The notes below the pieces were generated by a model. It was not told the DNA's origin. It did not search any database and saw only the letters and a list, made by a program, of their open reading frames with translations. DNA of 41,043 bases from a bacterium (GTDB taxonomy: Bacteria > Babelota > Babeliae > Babelales > RVW-14): the NCBI GenBank assembly GCA_023249935.1, contig JAHFBQ010000003.1, positions 1 to 41,043 on the forward strand, in the 5' to 3' direction. Below are positions 1 through 8,833 of the stretch, in pieces (position 1 is the stretch's first letter; each line of letters begins with the position of its first letter). Position numbers and translations under genes: made by a program.

Positions 1-109
1 ATCGAATACTGTCATCGGCACTCCACTACCAAAATTAATTTTTATGTCTCGTGACGTTTCAGTATAAAAGATCACATGGAGAGAGCCAAGAAATCCTGCA
101 TCCGCACAT

Positions 110-137
110 AAAAAACCCCCGAGATTTCTCCCGGGGG
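110..137 (-). terminator. Rho-independent terminator of the secreted-protein gene at 170-1192
   Basis: Read on the minus strand, a GC-rich hairpin (CCCCCG paired with CGGGGG, with an inner AGA/TCT pair and a two-base bulge) is followed directly by TTTTTT at 115-110. It lies about 30 bases after the stop of the minus-strand gene. Positions 1-109 hold no gene or other feature that I can support. Confidence 0.85.
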
Positions 138-169
138 TATAGCTTTTCAGCTTTTTACAGCGTTAGCAA

Positions 170-1192
170 TTAAGCACGGAGTGCTTTAAAAGCTCTGCTG
201 AGTTGATGACGATGCGCCATCAAGTACTCACGCATTTTAACGGTGTCTTCGCCGAAGTACTCTTTCAATGCCGCTAGCAAGTCAGCTAATTCAGTATCGG
301 TGAATAGTTCGAATACATCCAATGTTGTTAGATCATCTACAACAGAAGATACAACTGAAGCTGATTTTACACTATCAGAAGCTATTTGGTATGCAAGAAG
401 ACCTGTACTCCAAATCGGTTTGGTCGTTACTGCAGCCCACAAAGTTGCGTCATACCAGGTTGCAACCGGGTACGATACGAGCGCATTCGGAACAAATCCA
501 ACACAGATATCTTGTGTTATAGCTTCAACACGTATGGTTGGAGTCAATCTAAAATCATTTGCCGGAACAGTTGCTGAAGGAGCATTTAACGCAACCGTTG
601 TTGTCGTTGCTTTCATAGATTGGGCAGCAGCTATAGCACGTCCCATGATTCGTTGCGAAGTCATTTGTGGATGAACATAAAGATTCGGCACTTGTACAAA
701 GTTGGTTGATACACCATAATCGACAAGACCAAGTCTATAGCTTGTCACAGTTGTTGAGAAATCAAGATTAACAAACGCACCATGCGATGCTTTTGTTTTG
801 TCTTTAAACACAATCTTGAACTGCTGTGTTCTAGGATCCATAGTAGCAACACCAATCAGATGTTTACGACCCGTTGTCGTATTGTCTGCAGCAATATGAC
901 CAGCAATCACATCACCATCTACGCGAGCTTCGCCATAAACCGTTAAATCATGGTTTGCAGCCGCCGTACCAATTGTAACATCTTTGTTAAAAGAATCACC
1001 AGCTGTACCTGAACCTTGAGTTAGCGTTCTTGCTTCGGCACTTGCGCCTTGTGCAACAAGAGCGCTAATAACTGCCGCAGCAGCTTTAGGATCTTTGCGA
1101 GCTGCTGATGCAGCTTCTGCTACTGAAAAAACCATTGTAGCCGCCAAGCTCAAAGCGCCCAGACGTGCCAACAAAGAACTAAGATTCTTCAT
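170..1192 (-). CDS. Secreted protein of unknown function, possibly fibre- or adhesin-like
   Basis: I do not recognise this 340-residue protein. It opens with a clear signal peptide (basic MKNLSSLLAR, then a hydrophobic stretch, with a likely cut after AEAASA near residue 30), so it is exported. Residues about 65-110 contain alternating short strands such as DLTVYGEARVDGDVIAG. This resembles the repeated strand-turn units of tail fibres and adhesin heads. The middle is rich in Thr, Val and Ala, and the last 60 residues look helical and charged. The start is the ATG at 1192, preceded by AGAAAGGG at suitable spacing. It has its own terminator at 110-137 and a candidate promoter at 1368-1397, so it is probably a single-gene unit. 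Export is well supported; the fibre or adhesin idea is only an analogy. Confidence 0.75.
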   Translation of the reverse strand: MKNLSSLLARLGALSLAATMVFSVAEAASAARKDPKAAAAVISALVAQGASAEARTLTQGSGTAGDSFNKDVTIGTAAANHDLTVYGEARVDGDVIAGHIAADNTTTGRKHLIGVATMDPRTQQFKIVFKDKTKASHGAFVNLDFSTTVTSYRLGLVDYGVSTNFVQVPNLYVHPQMTSQRIMGRAIAAAQSMKATTTTVALNAPSATVPANDFRLTPTIRVEAITQDICVGFVPNALVSYPVATWYDATLWAAVTTKPIWSTGLLAYQIASDSVKSASVVSSVVDDLTTLDVFELFTDTELADLLAALKEYFGEDTVKMREYLMAHRHQLSRAFKALRA

Positions 1193-1367
1193 CCGTCATC
1201 CCTTTCTCTCTTTTTATTATTTAAACTGCTCTCTTTTTTGTGTAAGCCTTCTTACCACATCCTACCTAGTCTTCCCCTTTCTTTAGTTAATTACGCTATC
1301 ACGTTAGTGTTTAAAGGAGTATTTTTTTCTCTATAACATTTCTACCAGAAGCGCAAAGCATAAGTCA

Positions 1368-1397
1368 ATGTTAATCAACATTTTTTTGTTTTGTCAA
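1368..1397 (-). promoter_or_regulatory. Candidate sigma70-type promoter for the gene at 170-1192
   Basis: On the minus strand a perfect TTGACA (1397-1392) is followed after 18 bases by TAACAT (1373-1368), a 4/6 match to the -10 consensus. A second, overlapping candidate is TTGACT (1368-1363) with TAGAAA (1344-1339), also 18 bases apart. The interval 1193-1509 holds no gene; it is AT-rich leader and promoter sequence. Confidence 0.4.
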
Positions 1398-1509
1398 GAT
1401 GTTAATCTTCCGACGGAGTGCTATAAAACAAACGGTTTACAGGCAAACCATTGCATCTACCGCCGCTCATTGTAGAAAAAAAATTTTCCACAATTCAAGC
1501 ATCTTCAAG

Positions 1510-3876
1510 TTATTTAAAAACAAGGGCAGAATCCTGGTCATTATTGCTCTTTATTTTTTTCGCAAATGACCCAAGAGAATCAACATATACCGATAAAACA
1601 AATATTTTGTCACTTGTATCGTACCCATATTGACGATAGTTTTTTGCCTCAACACCAAGGTATAAACCCCAACAATGCCCACGATATTCCAGGCGTAGCT
1701 CATGCTTCAGAGGGGAAAGCTTAAGACCTCCCCAACCTATAACATTTTGTTCGGCAGTAAAAAAACCACCATAGCTGAGGCAAACTCCCCGCTTCAAGGG
1801 AACTCTAGCTTTCAAGAAAAAAGTATGAGGGGCCTGCCCCAATAACCGCCTAACACGAGCTGTAGCAACATCCTGAAAAAGATAACCAGACGCAAACTCA
1901 TTCTCATTAATTTTTACCTTTACTTGAACAAAACTTGCCAATAATTTGCGTTGCACTGGACAAAACTCTTGTTCAGCACTGCAGGATATATTGCGCTGTT
2001 GATACGATATGCCATGCATAAAAGGTACCAATTTACCATTAGAAGTACCTTTTCTAGGCATAAACCACAACGGGCCTGGCAGGACGTCATACCCCTGTTG
2101 AGCATATCCACTTACGGTTTGATCAACCCCAATTTTACATGCATAATCGCACCCAACACCAAATTCACCGGTTGGATAAGACCGGTCAAAACGATCAAAC
2201 AGTGGCCAGCCTCGCTGAGCAACAATCGGCGCAGCCCGCAGATACAATTGAGGCTGCAAAGTAGCAACACCTCCACCACCCTGATCAATAATTTCAAGCA
2301 GCGGTGGCCGATAGCTCGCATCAGCATGCAAAAGAGTTCTATAAGCCCCGTGTCCAAATATTGAATGCTCATCTACAAAAGATGATTGCTGCGCTGCTAC
2401 AACATTAACTCTAGATCGAACATTAAGTTGAGGCTTGCACGAACACACCAGACTCCCTATTTCTGTTGGAACCTGGATGGTCAAATCACCCTCATACACC
2501 AAACGCAGCGCATTCGCCGACTCCCTAGGCATTATACGCTCTTCTCGAGCCAACTTTGATAGTAAAAATATGCGTTCAGTTTCTTGATCACGCATAAATG
2601 TATAGTCCAACAAACAGGTATCTTTGTACCCTATGCAGCCAGCACGCCGCATTAAGCCAGCCCATGTTATTTGTCCAAGATGCGCAACATTTGAACGATT
2701 ATCAAATTCTTGTACGGCACGACTTACCGGCTCAAGCAAAACAAAATCATTTTGCTCTGCCGGCGTAAAAAGTCTATCTAGGGAAGAAAGAAAAAAACGT
2801 TTTCTTGAGGTTTCAGCGGTATCACACGAACCTTGAATAATCCCTCGGCTTGCATAACAACGAACCAAAACACCGTTGTAGAAGGTGTCATCAACATCCT
2901 CAATCCTATCGTAAAATTCATACCCAATCTTTTTATCAGAACCATAATCAACTACCGTTAAGGCTGACACATAATCAAGACCTGCAATATGACTGCTCCC
3001 ACACGCATGATTCCCCTGCAACAAAAATTGCGGCCGCCCCGTCTGCACAATACTGTCACGCCGCTGAACATACAGCTGCTCAGCATAGCCCCCATACCCC
3101 TTAAAATAACCTCGATGCTGTGGACTGGCTGCCCATCGCACTTCGCTGGTACCAAAAACACCACGCCCATTTTTCCAATCAACACCAGTCGTGATGTCTG
3201 CGTGTTCATGGATATACCAATAATAATCTTGCCTAACCCCCAATCCATAGCGATAATCAAGAGAAAATCTAGGCACTAAAAAACCAGACTGTGCTTTTTT
3301 TTGCCGAGGCACTATGGCACCAGGCAACCAGACAATGGGGGTTTTATTGACTAAAAACTTTATTTTTTCTAGCTCTAAATAAGAAGATGAGTAAACCGCA
3401 TCCTCAGCTTGAACCTGCCAATGAGGCGAACAGGCATCACACGGCGTATACCCTACCTGCTTCGCCCACCAAATCCCCTCTTCATCCCTGTAAAGTTCCT
3501 GCGCAGTAAAAAAGCCCTCTGCCATCTGTACTCGTGCATCACGCGCAATAACTTCGCCAGTTGATGCATACAAAGAACACCGCTGCGCAAACACAAGAAG
3601 TTGCTCATCTTGCAGCACTACATCGTTACCTGGCATGGCCTGCGCCCGCGCAAATTGCTGCTGTGTATCAAAATAAAGCTGATCAGCAAAGATATGTAGC
3701 CGCTGTTTAAGCAAAAAATCAACATCCCCACTAAGCACTAATTCTCGTTGTGAGAGCATTTTTTGACGCAGGCTTTTTACCCGCACTGTATGAGAAGAAG
3801 CGCTATCATTTGCATTGCAATACCCCCACCAACCTACAATCAGCAACAGAGGGTATAACAACGCAAAACACTTCAT
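1510..3876 (-). CDS. lptD: LPS-assembly outer-membrane protein LptD
   Basis: LptD is the outer-membrane barrel that, with LptE, inserts lipopolysaccharide into the outer leaflet. The protein has an N-terminal signal sequence (MKCFALLYPLLLIVGWWG). Next comes a periplasmic OstA/LptA-like jellyroll region (SGDVDFLLKQRLHIFADQ, and a later block with ARDARVQM), then the family signature around YTPCDACSPHWQVQAEDAVY, KTPIVWLPG and SGFLVPRFSLDYRYGLGVRQ that marks the entry to the barrel. The remainder is aromatic-rich beta sequence ending in YDTSDKIFVLSVY. About 788 residues is normal for the family. I chose the ATG at 3876, four bases after the recR stop, because it begins the signal peptide; an in-frame TTG at 3900 with an upstream TAAGG is an alternative. 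It is last in the yidC-recR-lptD operon. Its presence implies an LPS outer membrane. Confidence 0.88.
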   Translation of the reverse strand: MKCFALLYPLLLIVGWWGYCNANDSASSHTVRVKSLRQKMLSQRELVLSGDVDFLLKQRLHIFADQLYFDTQQQFARAQAMPGNDVVLQDEQLLVFAQRCSLYASTGEVIARDARVQMAEGFFTAQELYRDEEGIWWAKQVGYTPCDACSPHWQVQAEDAVYSSSYLELEKIKFLVNKTPIVWLPGAIVPRQKKAQSGFLVPRFSLDYRYGLGVRQDYYWYIHEHADITTGVDWKNGRGVFGTSEVRWAASPQHRGYFKGYGGYAEQLYVQRRDSIVQTGRPQFLLQGNHACGSSHIAGLDYVSALTVVDYGSDKKIGYEFYDRIEDVDDTFYNGVLVRCYASRGIIQGSCDTAETSRKRFFLSSLDRLFTPAEQNDFVLLEPVSRAVQEFDNRSNVAHLGQITWAGLMRRAGCIGYKDTCLLDYTFMRDQETERIFLLSKLAREERIMPRESANALRLVYEGDLTIQVPTEIGSLVCSCKPQLNVRSRVNVVAAQQSSFVDEHSIFGHGAYRTLLHADASYRPPLLEIIDQGGGGVATLQPQLYLRAAPIVAQRGWPLFDRFDRSYPTGEFGVGCDYACKIGVDQTVSGYAQQGYDVLPGPLWFMPRKGTSNGKLVPFMHGISYQQRNISCSAEQEFCPVQRKLLASFVQVKVKINENEFASGYLFQDVATARVRRLLGQAPHTFFLKARVPLKRGVCLSYGGFFTAEQNVIGWGGLKLSPLKHELRLEYRGHCWGLYLGVEAKNYRQYGYDTSDKIFVLSVYVDSLGSFAKKIKSNNDQDSALVFK

Positions 3877-3880
3877 GAGT

Positions 3881-4483
3881 TTAGAAAGGAACTCGGCCAA
3901 GAAGCGCCTTAGATATAGTAATTTTATCCATAAACTCTAGCGATGCCCCGGTTGGAATACCACTGGCAAATTTCGAGATAGCAATACCAAGCGGATGAAC
4001 CTTCGTCGCTAGATAACTAGCAGTCGCTTCGCCTTCTGGCGTGGGGTTAGTCCCCAAAATTAGCTCTCGAATATGCCCCTGTTTCAGACGTGTAACAAGC
4101 GCTTCAAGCGTTAACTTGTCTGGTCCTACCCCCTCTAGCGGATTCAAAGCTCCGCCAAGTACATGGTAACACCCCGCAAACCCTGCTGTTTTTTCTATAG
4201 CCATAAGATCATGCCACGTCTCAACAACACACAACATTGCCTTGTCTCGTCCAGGAGCCATACAAATGGCGCAATGATCACCGCTTTCAGTCCAATTAAA
4301 ACACTCTTTGCAAGGTATAATATTCTGCTTGGCCTCAAGAATCGCCTGACATAGCACAGCTACAGCATCTGCTTCGGCGGTTAGAAAATATGATGCCACG
4401 CGATAAACATTTTTAGAAGCAAGATACGGCACTTTTTGTAAGTGCCGTATCAACTTTTGAAGACTTGGTAAAGACTGACTCAC
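3881..4483 (-). CDS. recR: Recombination mediator protein RecR
   Basis: RecR works with RecO/RecF to load RecA on gapped DNA. The 200-residue length is typical. Visible are the four-cysteine zinc finger (C58, C61, C71, C74 in CKECFNWTESGDHCAIC) and the Toprim domain, with E88 in CVVETWHDL, the GGALNPLEGVGPDKL block (about 110-124) and the TNPTPEGEATASYLA block. The N-terminal helix-hairpin-helix, usually LPGIGPKSAxR, is changed here to VPYLASKNVYR and lacks both glycines, which is unusual. The start is a GTG at 4483 preceded by GAGAGGGG. Its stop is four bases from the preferred lptD start, and 28 bases separate it from yidC, so the three genes are probably co-transcribed. Confidence 0.93.
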   Translation of the reverse strand: MSQSLPSLQKLIRHLQKVPYLASKNVYRVASYFLTAEADAVAVLCQAILEAKQNIIPCKECFNWTESGDHCAICMAPGRDKAMLCVVETWHDLMAIEKTAGFAGCYHVLGGALNPLEGVGPDKLTLEALVTRLKQGHIRELILGTNPTPEGEATASYLATKVHPLGIAISKFASGIPTGASLEFMDKITISKALLGRVPF

Positions 4484-4511
4484 TACCCCTCTCCCTCACT
4501 AGCAAACCTAT

Positions 4512-6095
4512 CTACGCAAAAAACCAACGGCGTACATAGTTTTCGATTATAGTCAGCAGATTGTTAATCAGCCAATAAAGCACCAATCCGACAGGCAATC
4601 CGGCAAAAACCACAGTCATTACAATTGACACAAAGAACATTAAGACACGCTGTTTTTCATCACTAACCGGCGCCATAGCCTGCTGCCAAAGCATACTCAC
4701 ACCCATTAAGATAGGAATAATGTAAAACGGATCCTTGGCTGAAAGGTCAACAATCCAGCCAAAAAATGGTGCTTGATAGAGCTGAATGTAATTATTCAAG
4801 ATATCCAACAACGCATACATCACTGGCAGCTGAATCAACATAGGCAAACACCCGATCAGCGGCGTTGATGGCGAAATATTGTGTTCTTGATGGTATTTTG
4901 TTACCTCTTGAAGCTGTATTTGAGTATCACTGCGATATTTTGCTCGAATTCGACTGATGATCGGCGCATGTTTTTGATAACGCTCCATCTTGATGCTTGA
5001 GTAGATAGTTAATGGGGTCAGCGGCAGCTTAAGTAAAACCGCCAGCACGATAATTGCCAACCCAAGATTACTTACATACTTACTCACAAAATCGAGAAAC
5101 TTCAGCATGAGCTTTATTATCCAAGCAAACCAACCGCTAGCCGCAACGCTGCCTAGACGTTCATCAACGCGAACAAGCTCATCATATACTTTTGGCCCCA
5201 TATAGAAACTAAGCTTCCACTCCGTTTTATCAAGAATCTCTGGCCCCTCAAGAATTACTTGTTCTGTTTTTCCAGCATCTATGCGATGAAAGTACGCACG
5301 TTGTACGAATTGCTGTTGATCACCAACGAGAGCATGAACAAAATATTTGTTCTGCAAGCCAATAAGCGCACATGGCGATGCCCAATACCATGTCTTATCA
5401 CCTAGCTCTTCACCAGCAGATTTCTTTTCTACCTCATTACGGTTTTCATTGAACAAGAAAGCGGTTGGCTGTTCTTCTCCTAGCTCTGGCACGACAGGAG
5501 CAGGAACAAAAAGACGTGGGTAAATCGGTGCAACACCTGCCGTAAGCGGCTCAAAACGCATCGTCACATCAACCTTATAGTTGACTTCACTAATAGAGAA
5601 TTCTTTTGTAACTAGCCAACCTTGATATTTTGCTTGCAATACAGTTTTGCGAAGATCCTTTTCATCGGATTCAACTACCTCATAATCCAATGGAGCAGCG
5701 TCATCGAACATCAGTGTCAACGCCGGCGTTGACTTAACAACAGCATCATTTGAGATTGTTGAGAGCGGTTTTTTGTCCTTGCCTTTGTAACTCTTGAAAT
5801 TGAGCTGCGCAAGCCCCCCTCCACGGGAAGACACAATGGCTGCACGCTGTGATGTATCAATAAGAACTTCTTTTGCTTGCTCAGCAGTCGCCGCATCAAA
5901 AAGAAACCCAGTTTTAAGAGGTTTGAGTAAACCTTCACGAGATGCAACCTTAACTACCTCTCCTGGCTTAGGGATGACCTGTTCTCCATTAACAGAGACT
6001 TCGCTTGACCCAGGCGTTGGTTTATACCAGAAATACTGAAACGCCCATACAGTTGCCAATGACAGCCCAACAGAAATGAGAAACTTCTTATCCAT
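4512..6095 (-). CDS. yidC: Membrane protein insertase YidC
   Basis: YidC inserts and folds inner-membrane proteins, alone or with SecYEG. The 527-residue form has an N-terminal membrane anchor (residues 5-22), a large periplasmic beta-domain (about 30-310, the 60KD_IMP type of Gram-negative bacteria) and the five-helix Oxa1/Alb3 core (about 320-525), with the hallmarks NLGLAIIVLAVLLKLPLTPL and GCLPMLIQLPVMYALL. The positively charged residue of the hydrophilic groove, an Arg in E. coli and B. subtilis YidC, is Lys356 here. I chose the ATG at 6095 because AAGGA lies five bases upstream and a TATAAT box (6131-6126) lies inside the longer reading frame that starts at 6149. It is first in the operon with recR and lptD. 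It is not beside rnpA/rpmH here, and its usual neighbour jag sits at 16895. Confidence 0.95.
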   Translation of the reverse strand: MDKKFLISVGLSLATVWAFQYFWYKPTPGSSEVSVNGEQVIPKPGEVVKVASREGLLKPLKTGFLFDAATAEQAKEVLIDTSQRAAIVSSRGGGLAQLNFKSYKGKDKKPLSTISNDAVVKSTPALTLMFDDAAPLDYEVVESDEKDLRKTVLQAKYQGWLVTKEFSISEVNYKVDVTMRFEPLTAGVAPIYPRLFVPAPVVPELGEEQPTAFLFNENRNEVEKKSAGEELGDKTWYWASPCALIGLQNKYFVHALVGDQQQFVQRAYFHRIDAGKTEQVILEGPEILDKTEWKLSFYMGPKVYDELVRVDERLGSVAASGWFAWIIKLMLKFLDFVSKYVSNLGLAIIVLAVLLKLPLTPLTIYSSIKMERYQKHAPIISRIRAKYRSDTQIQLQEVTKYHQEHNISPSTPLIGCLPMLIQLPVMYALLDILNNYIQLYQAPFFGWIVDLSAKDPFYIIPILMGVSMLWQQAMAPVSDEKQRVLMFFVSIVMTVVFAGLPVGLVLYWLINNLLTIIENYVRRWFFA

Positions 6096-6125
6096 AAGGA
6101 TCCTTATTTGCATAACCGCAATCAG

Positions 6126-6154
6126 ATTATAACGAATGGGCGCAATCATACCAG
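6126..6154 (-). promoter_or_regulatory. Candidate promoter of the yidC-recR-lptD operon
   Basis: The minus strand carries a perfect TATAAT (6131-6126). A weak -35 (CTGGTA, 6154-6149) sits 17 bases upstream. Transcription would start near 6118, just upstream of the preferred yidC start at 6095. The region 6155-6338 between the divergent genes shows nothing else that I can name. Confidence 0.35.
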
Positions 6155-6338
6155 ATTCTCCCCAATCAAGCTAGCCAAAAAATCACCTACTCGTGATTGC
6201 AAATCTCTGCAACAATTTTCAGAATAGTCTCAGTAGTCGATAATCAGAAGGCGCTCGCATATTTATTTAATTTTATCTGTTCAAATCTACCCAAAGTTGT
6301 AGTAGCGTGATAAAAATCTTCTAAGAAGACGGAGCCTT

Positions 6339-8813
6339 ATGCCACGCTATTTACACATAATATCGATATATGTTTTGTTTTTCATGATGCCGTTGATTAC
6401 TCTCCCTGACGAGAAAATCAACGGCATCATTATTGATAGCAGCAGCAACAGCAAACAAAGCACAAATGGACTTGAAGGATATCGCTACACCGCATCACAA
6501 GAAACATCTAGTATTCCAGAAGTACCAGCAGCAATGCCCGCTACAACAGCAGCCACGGCATCATCCGCTGGAGGAAATAATACAAACCAATCAATTCCAG
6601 AGTTCGTAGGCGACTTTACTTCACCAGAATTTCAAGCATGGCATAAATATTTCGAACCGGACACGCCTAGATTCAAGCATTATCTTCCTCCTACCACACT
6701 TTCTCAACCACAACTAAATTTTGCTGAAGCAATACAACAACCGCAGAAAAAACAGACCTCACACAACTCTGCACAGTTTGAACAATTTGCAGCTGATACG
6801 CGATCGTTCCACCGCAAACTCAAGCAACATGATCAAGCACAGCGTAATCATATGATTCTTGGCATGCTTACGCCCCCAGCAGAATGGCTGCGCCAACAAA
6901 AAGAAATGGGCTTTGCTGATGTTGTACTCCTTAGCCAGCTTGAGTACTGGCAGATCGATCGGTACCGCACGATGCTGGAAAAGATGCCGGCTTTTCCTTT
7001 CCTCATCTTCCAGCTCGCCGATGAAATTCGTCGTAATCCAGATTTCATGAAAGACAGCGTCCCCGGCCTCAGGTATGAAAGCCATAACAAAAAATATTGG
7101 CAAGACACGCTTGGTGATGGCATCTGGGGAACGATGCTTGGCAACATTGCCAGCCTCAAGTCGCACCCAGACGATCATTCTAAATTTCAACGAATGGTAC
7201 TTGATTACAATAAAAAATTTACTACTCAAAATGCTACCTACAATAATACGCTACAACAAAACAAAGAGACTATGCTGCGCACAATAGAACCACAAGCCGA
7301 TCCAGACGATCCTTTCGATAGCGACGAGCATTACACCCCTTTCCCTGCCGAAGTAGTATTGCCAGAGTTTGATGATCCACAGGCATTGTGTGACCTTGCC
7401 GACCAGTATCGCGGCCTGAGCGGTGTCATACCGCACACCCCAGAACTACTTCCCTATCGCGATCTTATACTTGATCGCGCAACAGCACTCAATGCAGCAG
7501 CACCGTCATCATACATCTCAAAAGATTATCGAGTCACAATTGATAGATCACTCTTGCAACAACATCCAGAACTTGAATATGTTGCCAATTTCTCCGGCAA
7601 CCTGGCGCAGTTGCGACTGCACAGCGAGTTGGCAACACAAATTAATAATGCCGGCGCCTTTGCCAAAGCAAACCATCACAACGTGCTAGCAACAAATACG
7701 CCATTGGTCTATGCATTAAGCAATGCAGCCGCCGCACAAGACAATCCAACAGCAGCGTTTCATATTGCTGATGCATGCTTCAACATAAACCACTTGACAA
7801 CGATGCTTGATGCGGTGTTGCCACAAAACATTAAAATTGTCGGCAGTGGAGTAGCACAGGGAATGGTCGCAACCGCCAACCATATGCACCAACTCATAAC
7901 TCACCCAATCAACACAACAATCAATGGCATCGTACAAACCGGTCAGCTGATCAGTAACTCATTAAGTGCTGCATATGCTTTGACACTAGGATCACATGAA
8001 GAAGCAGCGGCCGTATGGAACAAGCTTGAACAGATGGGCAACCACTTATATGACAATCCCGATCAGGCAGTCGCGTTCATAACTCAGATGCTTATCCCCG
8101 CCCCCGGCGTCATGGCGCTGGCCAATGCCAAGCGACTCAATATGCTGGGCAAACTTTCTCATGTAATCAAAAAAGAAATGGCTGTTTCACATGTTATTGC
8201 CGCTGCCGGAGCTGGTGGCGAAATGATGAGCTTTGCTATGCAACCAGTCATACAAAGCGTGAAGACGATGCAGAAGACGGCTGCTCGGGCGCAGCAGGTA
8301 ACGGGGAAGGCGGGGGAAAATATAACAATTATTAGAGGTACATTAATCCCAGTTAAAGCAGATGCCGTAATAAATGCACATGGAAAACGCATGCCTGGAA
8401 TCAATTGGAGACATGCTTACAAGCATGAGTTTAATAAGCGTGGGGGTCTTACCGGTGGGCATTCAGAATTCAAGAAGGATTTTTCTGTTGTGCCAGGTAC
8501 TCATAGAGACAATAATACCCTGGGTTTTCCCCAAGCACCAGGTTTTTATTATCAAGAGGTTACAGAACCAGTAACAGGTCTAATTAAGGGCTCTTCGTTC
8601 TTTCCTAAAAATTGGTCTAAGTCCATGATTAGAAAAAAACTTAGGGAAGCTTATAAAGATGGGGCAAACAATCTGCATAACCAACCTAATCCTTTAGGTT
8701 TGGTAGGCCATACTAGCGAAGGGGTCCCCATACAGTTTTGGTTTAGCAAATCTTCTCATAACGGCAAAGAAGTATTTATGATTAAAAGTTTTTATCCAAA
8801 AATGAAACCTTAA
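6339..8813 (+). CDS. Secreted polymorphic toxin with C-terminal EndoU-type nuclease domain
   Basis: This 824-residue protein starts with a signal peptide (MPRYLHIISIYVLFFMMPLIT), so it is exported. Residues about 30-650 are a low-similarity Pro/Gln/Asn-rich and helical body that I do not recognise. No YD/RHS or haemagglutinin repeats are visible. From about residue 660 the sequence matches the bacterial EndoU pattern: WRHAYKHEF (His692/His696), GGLTGGHS (His708), LIKGSSFFPKNWS (Lys750) and REAY. These give the two-His plus Lys set expected for an EndoU RNase, known from some CdiA-CT toxins that cut tRNA. Base composition changes at the junction near 8316, from GC-rich to AT-rich, which fits an exchanged toxin module. 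The start is preceded by ACGGAG. The gene directly downstream is the likely immunity gene. The EndoU call is good; the export route and target cell are unknown. Confidence 0.82.
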   Translation: MPRYLHIISIYVLFFMMPLITLPDEKINGIIIDSSSNSKQSTNGLEGYRYTASQETSSIPEVPAAMPATTAATASSAGGNNTNQSIPEFVGDFTSPEFQAWHKYFEPDTPRFKHYLPPTTLSQPQLNFAEAIQQPQKKQTSHNSAQFEQFAADTRSFHRKLKQHDQAQRNHMILGMLTPPAEWLRQQKEMGFADVVLLSQLEYWQIDRYRTMLEKMPAFPFLIFQLADEIRRNPDFMKDSVPGLRYESHNKKYWQDTLGDGIWGTMLGNIASLKSHPDDHSKFQRMVLDYNKKFTTQNATYNNTLQQNKETMLRTIEPQADPDDPFDSDEHYTPFPAEVVLPEFDDPQALCDLADQYRGLSGVIPHTPELLPYRDLILDRATALNAAAPSSYISKDYRVTIDRSLLQQHPELEYVANFSGNLAQLRLHSELATQINNAGAFAKANHHNVLATNTPLVYALSNAAAAQDNPTAAFHIADACFNINHLTTMLDAVLPQNIKIVGSGVAQGMVATANHMHQLITHPINTTINGIVQTGQLISNSLSAAYALTLGSHEEAAAVWNKLEQMGNHLYDNPDQAVAFITQMLIPAPGVMALANAKRLNMLGKLSHVIKKEMAVSHVIAAAGAGGEMMSFAMQPVIQSVKTMQKTAARAQQVTGKAGENITIIRGTLIPVKADAVINAHGKRMPGINWRHAYKHEFNKRGGLTGGHSEFKKDFSVVPGTHRDNNTLGFPQAPGFYYQEVTEPVTGLIKGSSFFPKNWSKSMIRKKLREAYKDGANNLHNQPNPLGLVGHTSEGVPIQFWFSKSSHNGKEVFMIKSFYPKMKP

Positions 8814-8833
8814 ACTGCTTTTATTGAGGGCAC

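Noticed and set aside
6339..8813. RHS or CdiA-type toxin carrier
   Set aside because: No YD repeats, no haemagglutinin repeats, no TPS domain and no VENN motif are visible. Only the EndoU C-terminus ties it to polymorphic toxins, so the carrier class was left open.
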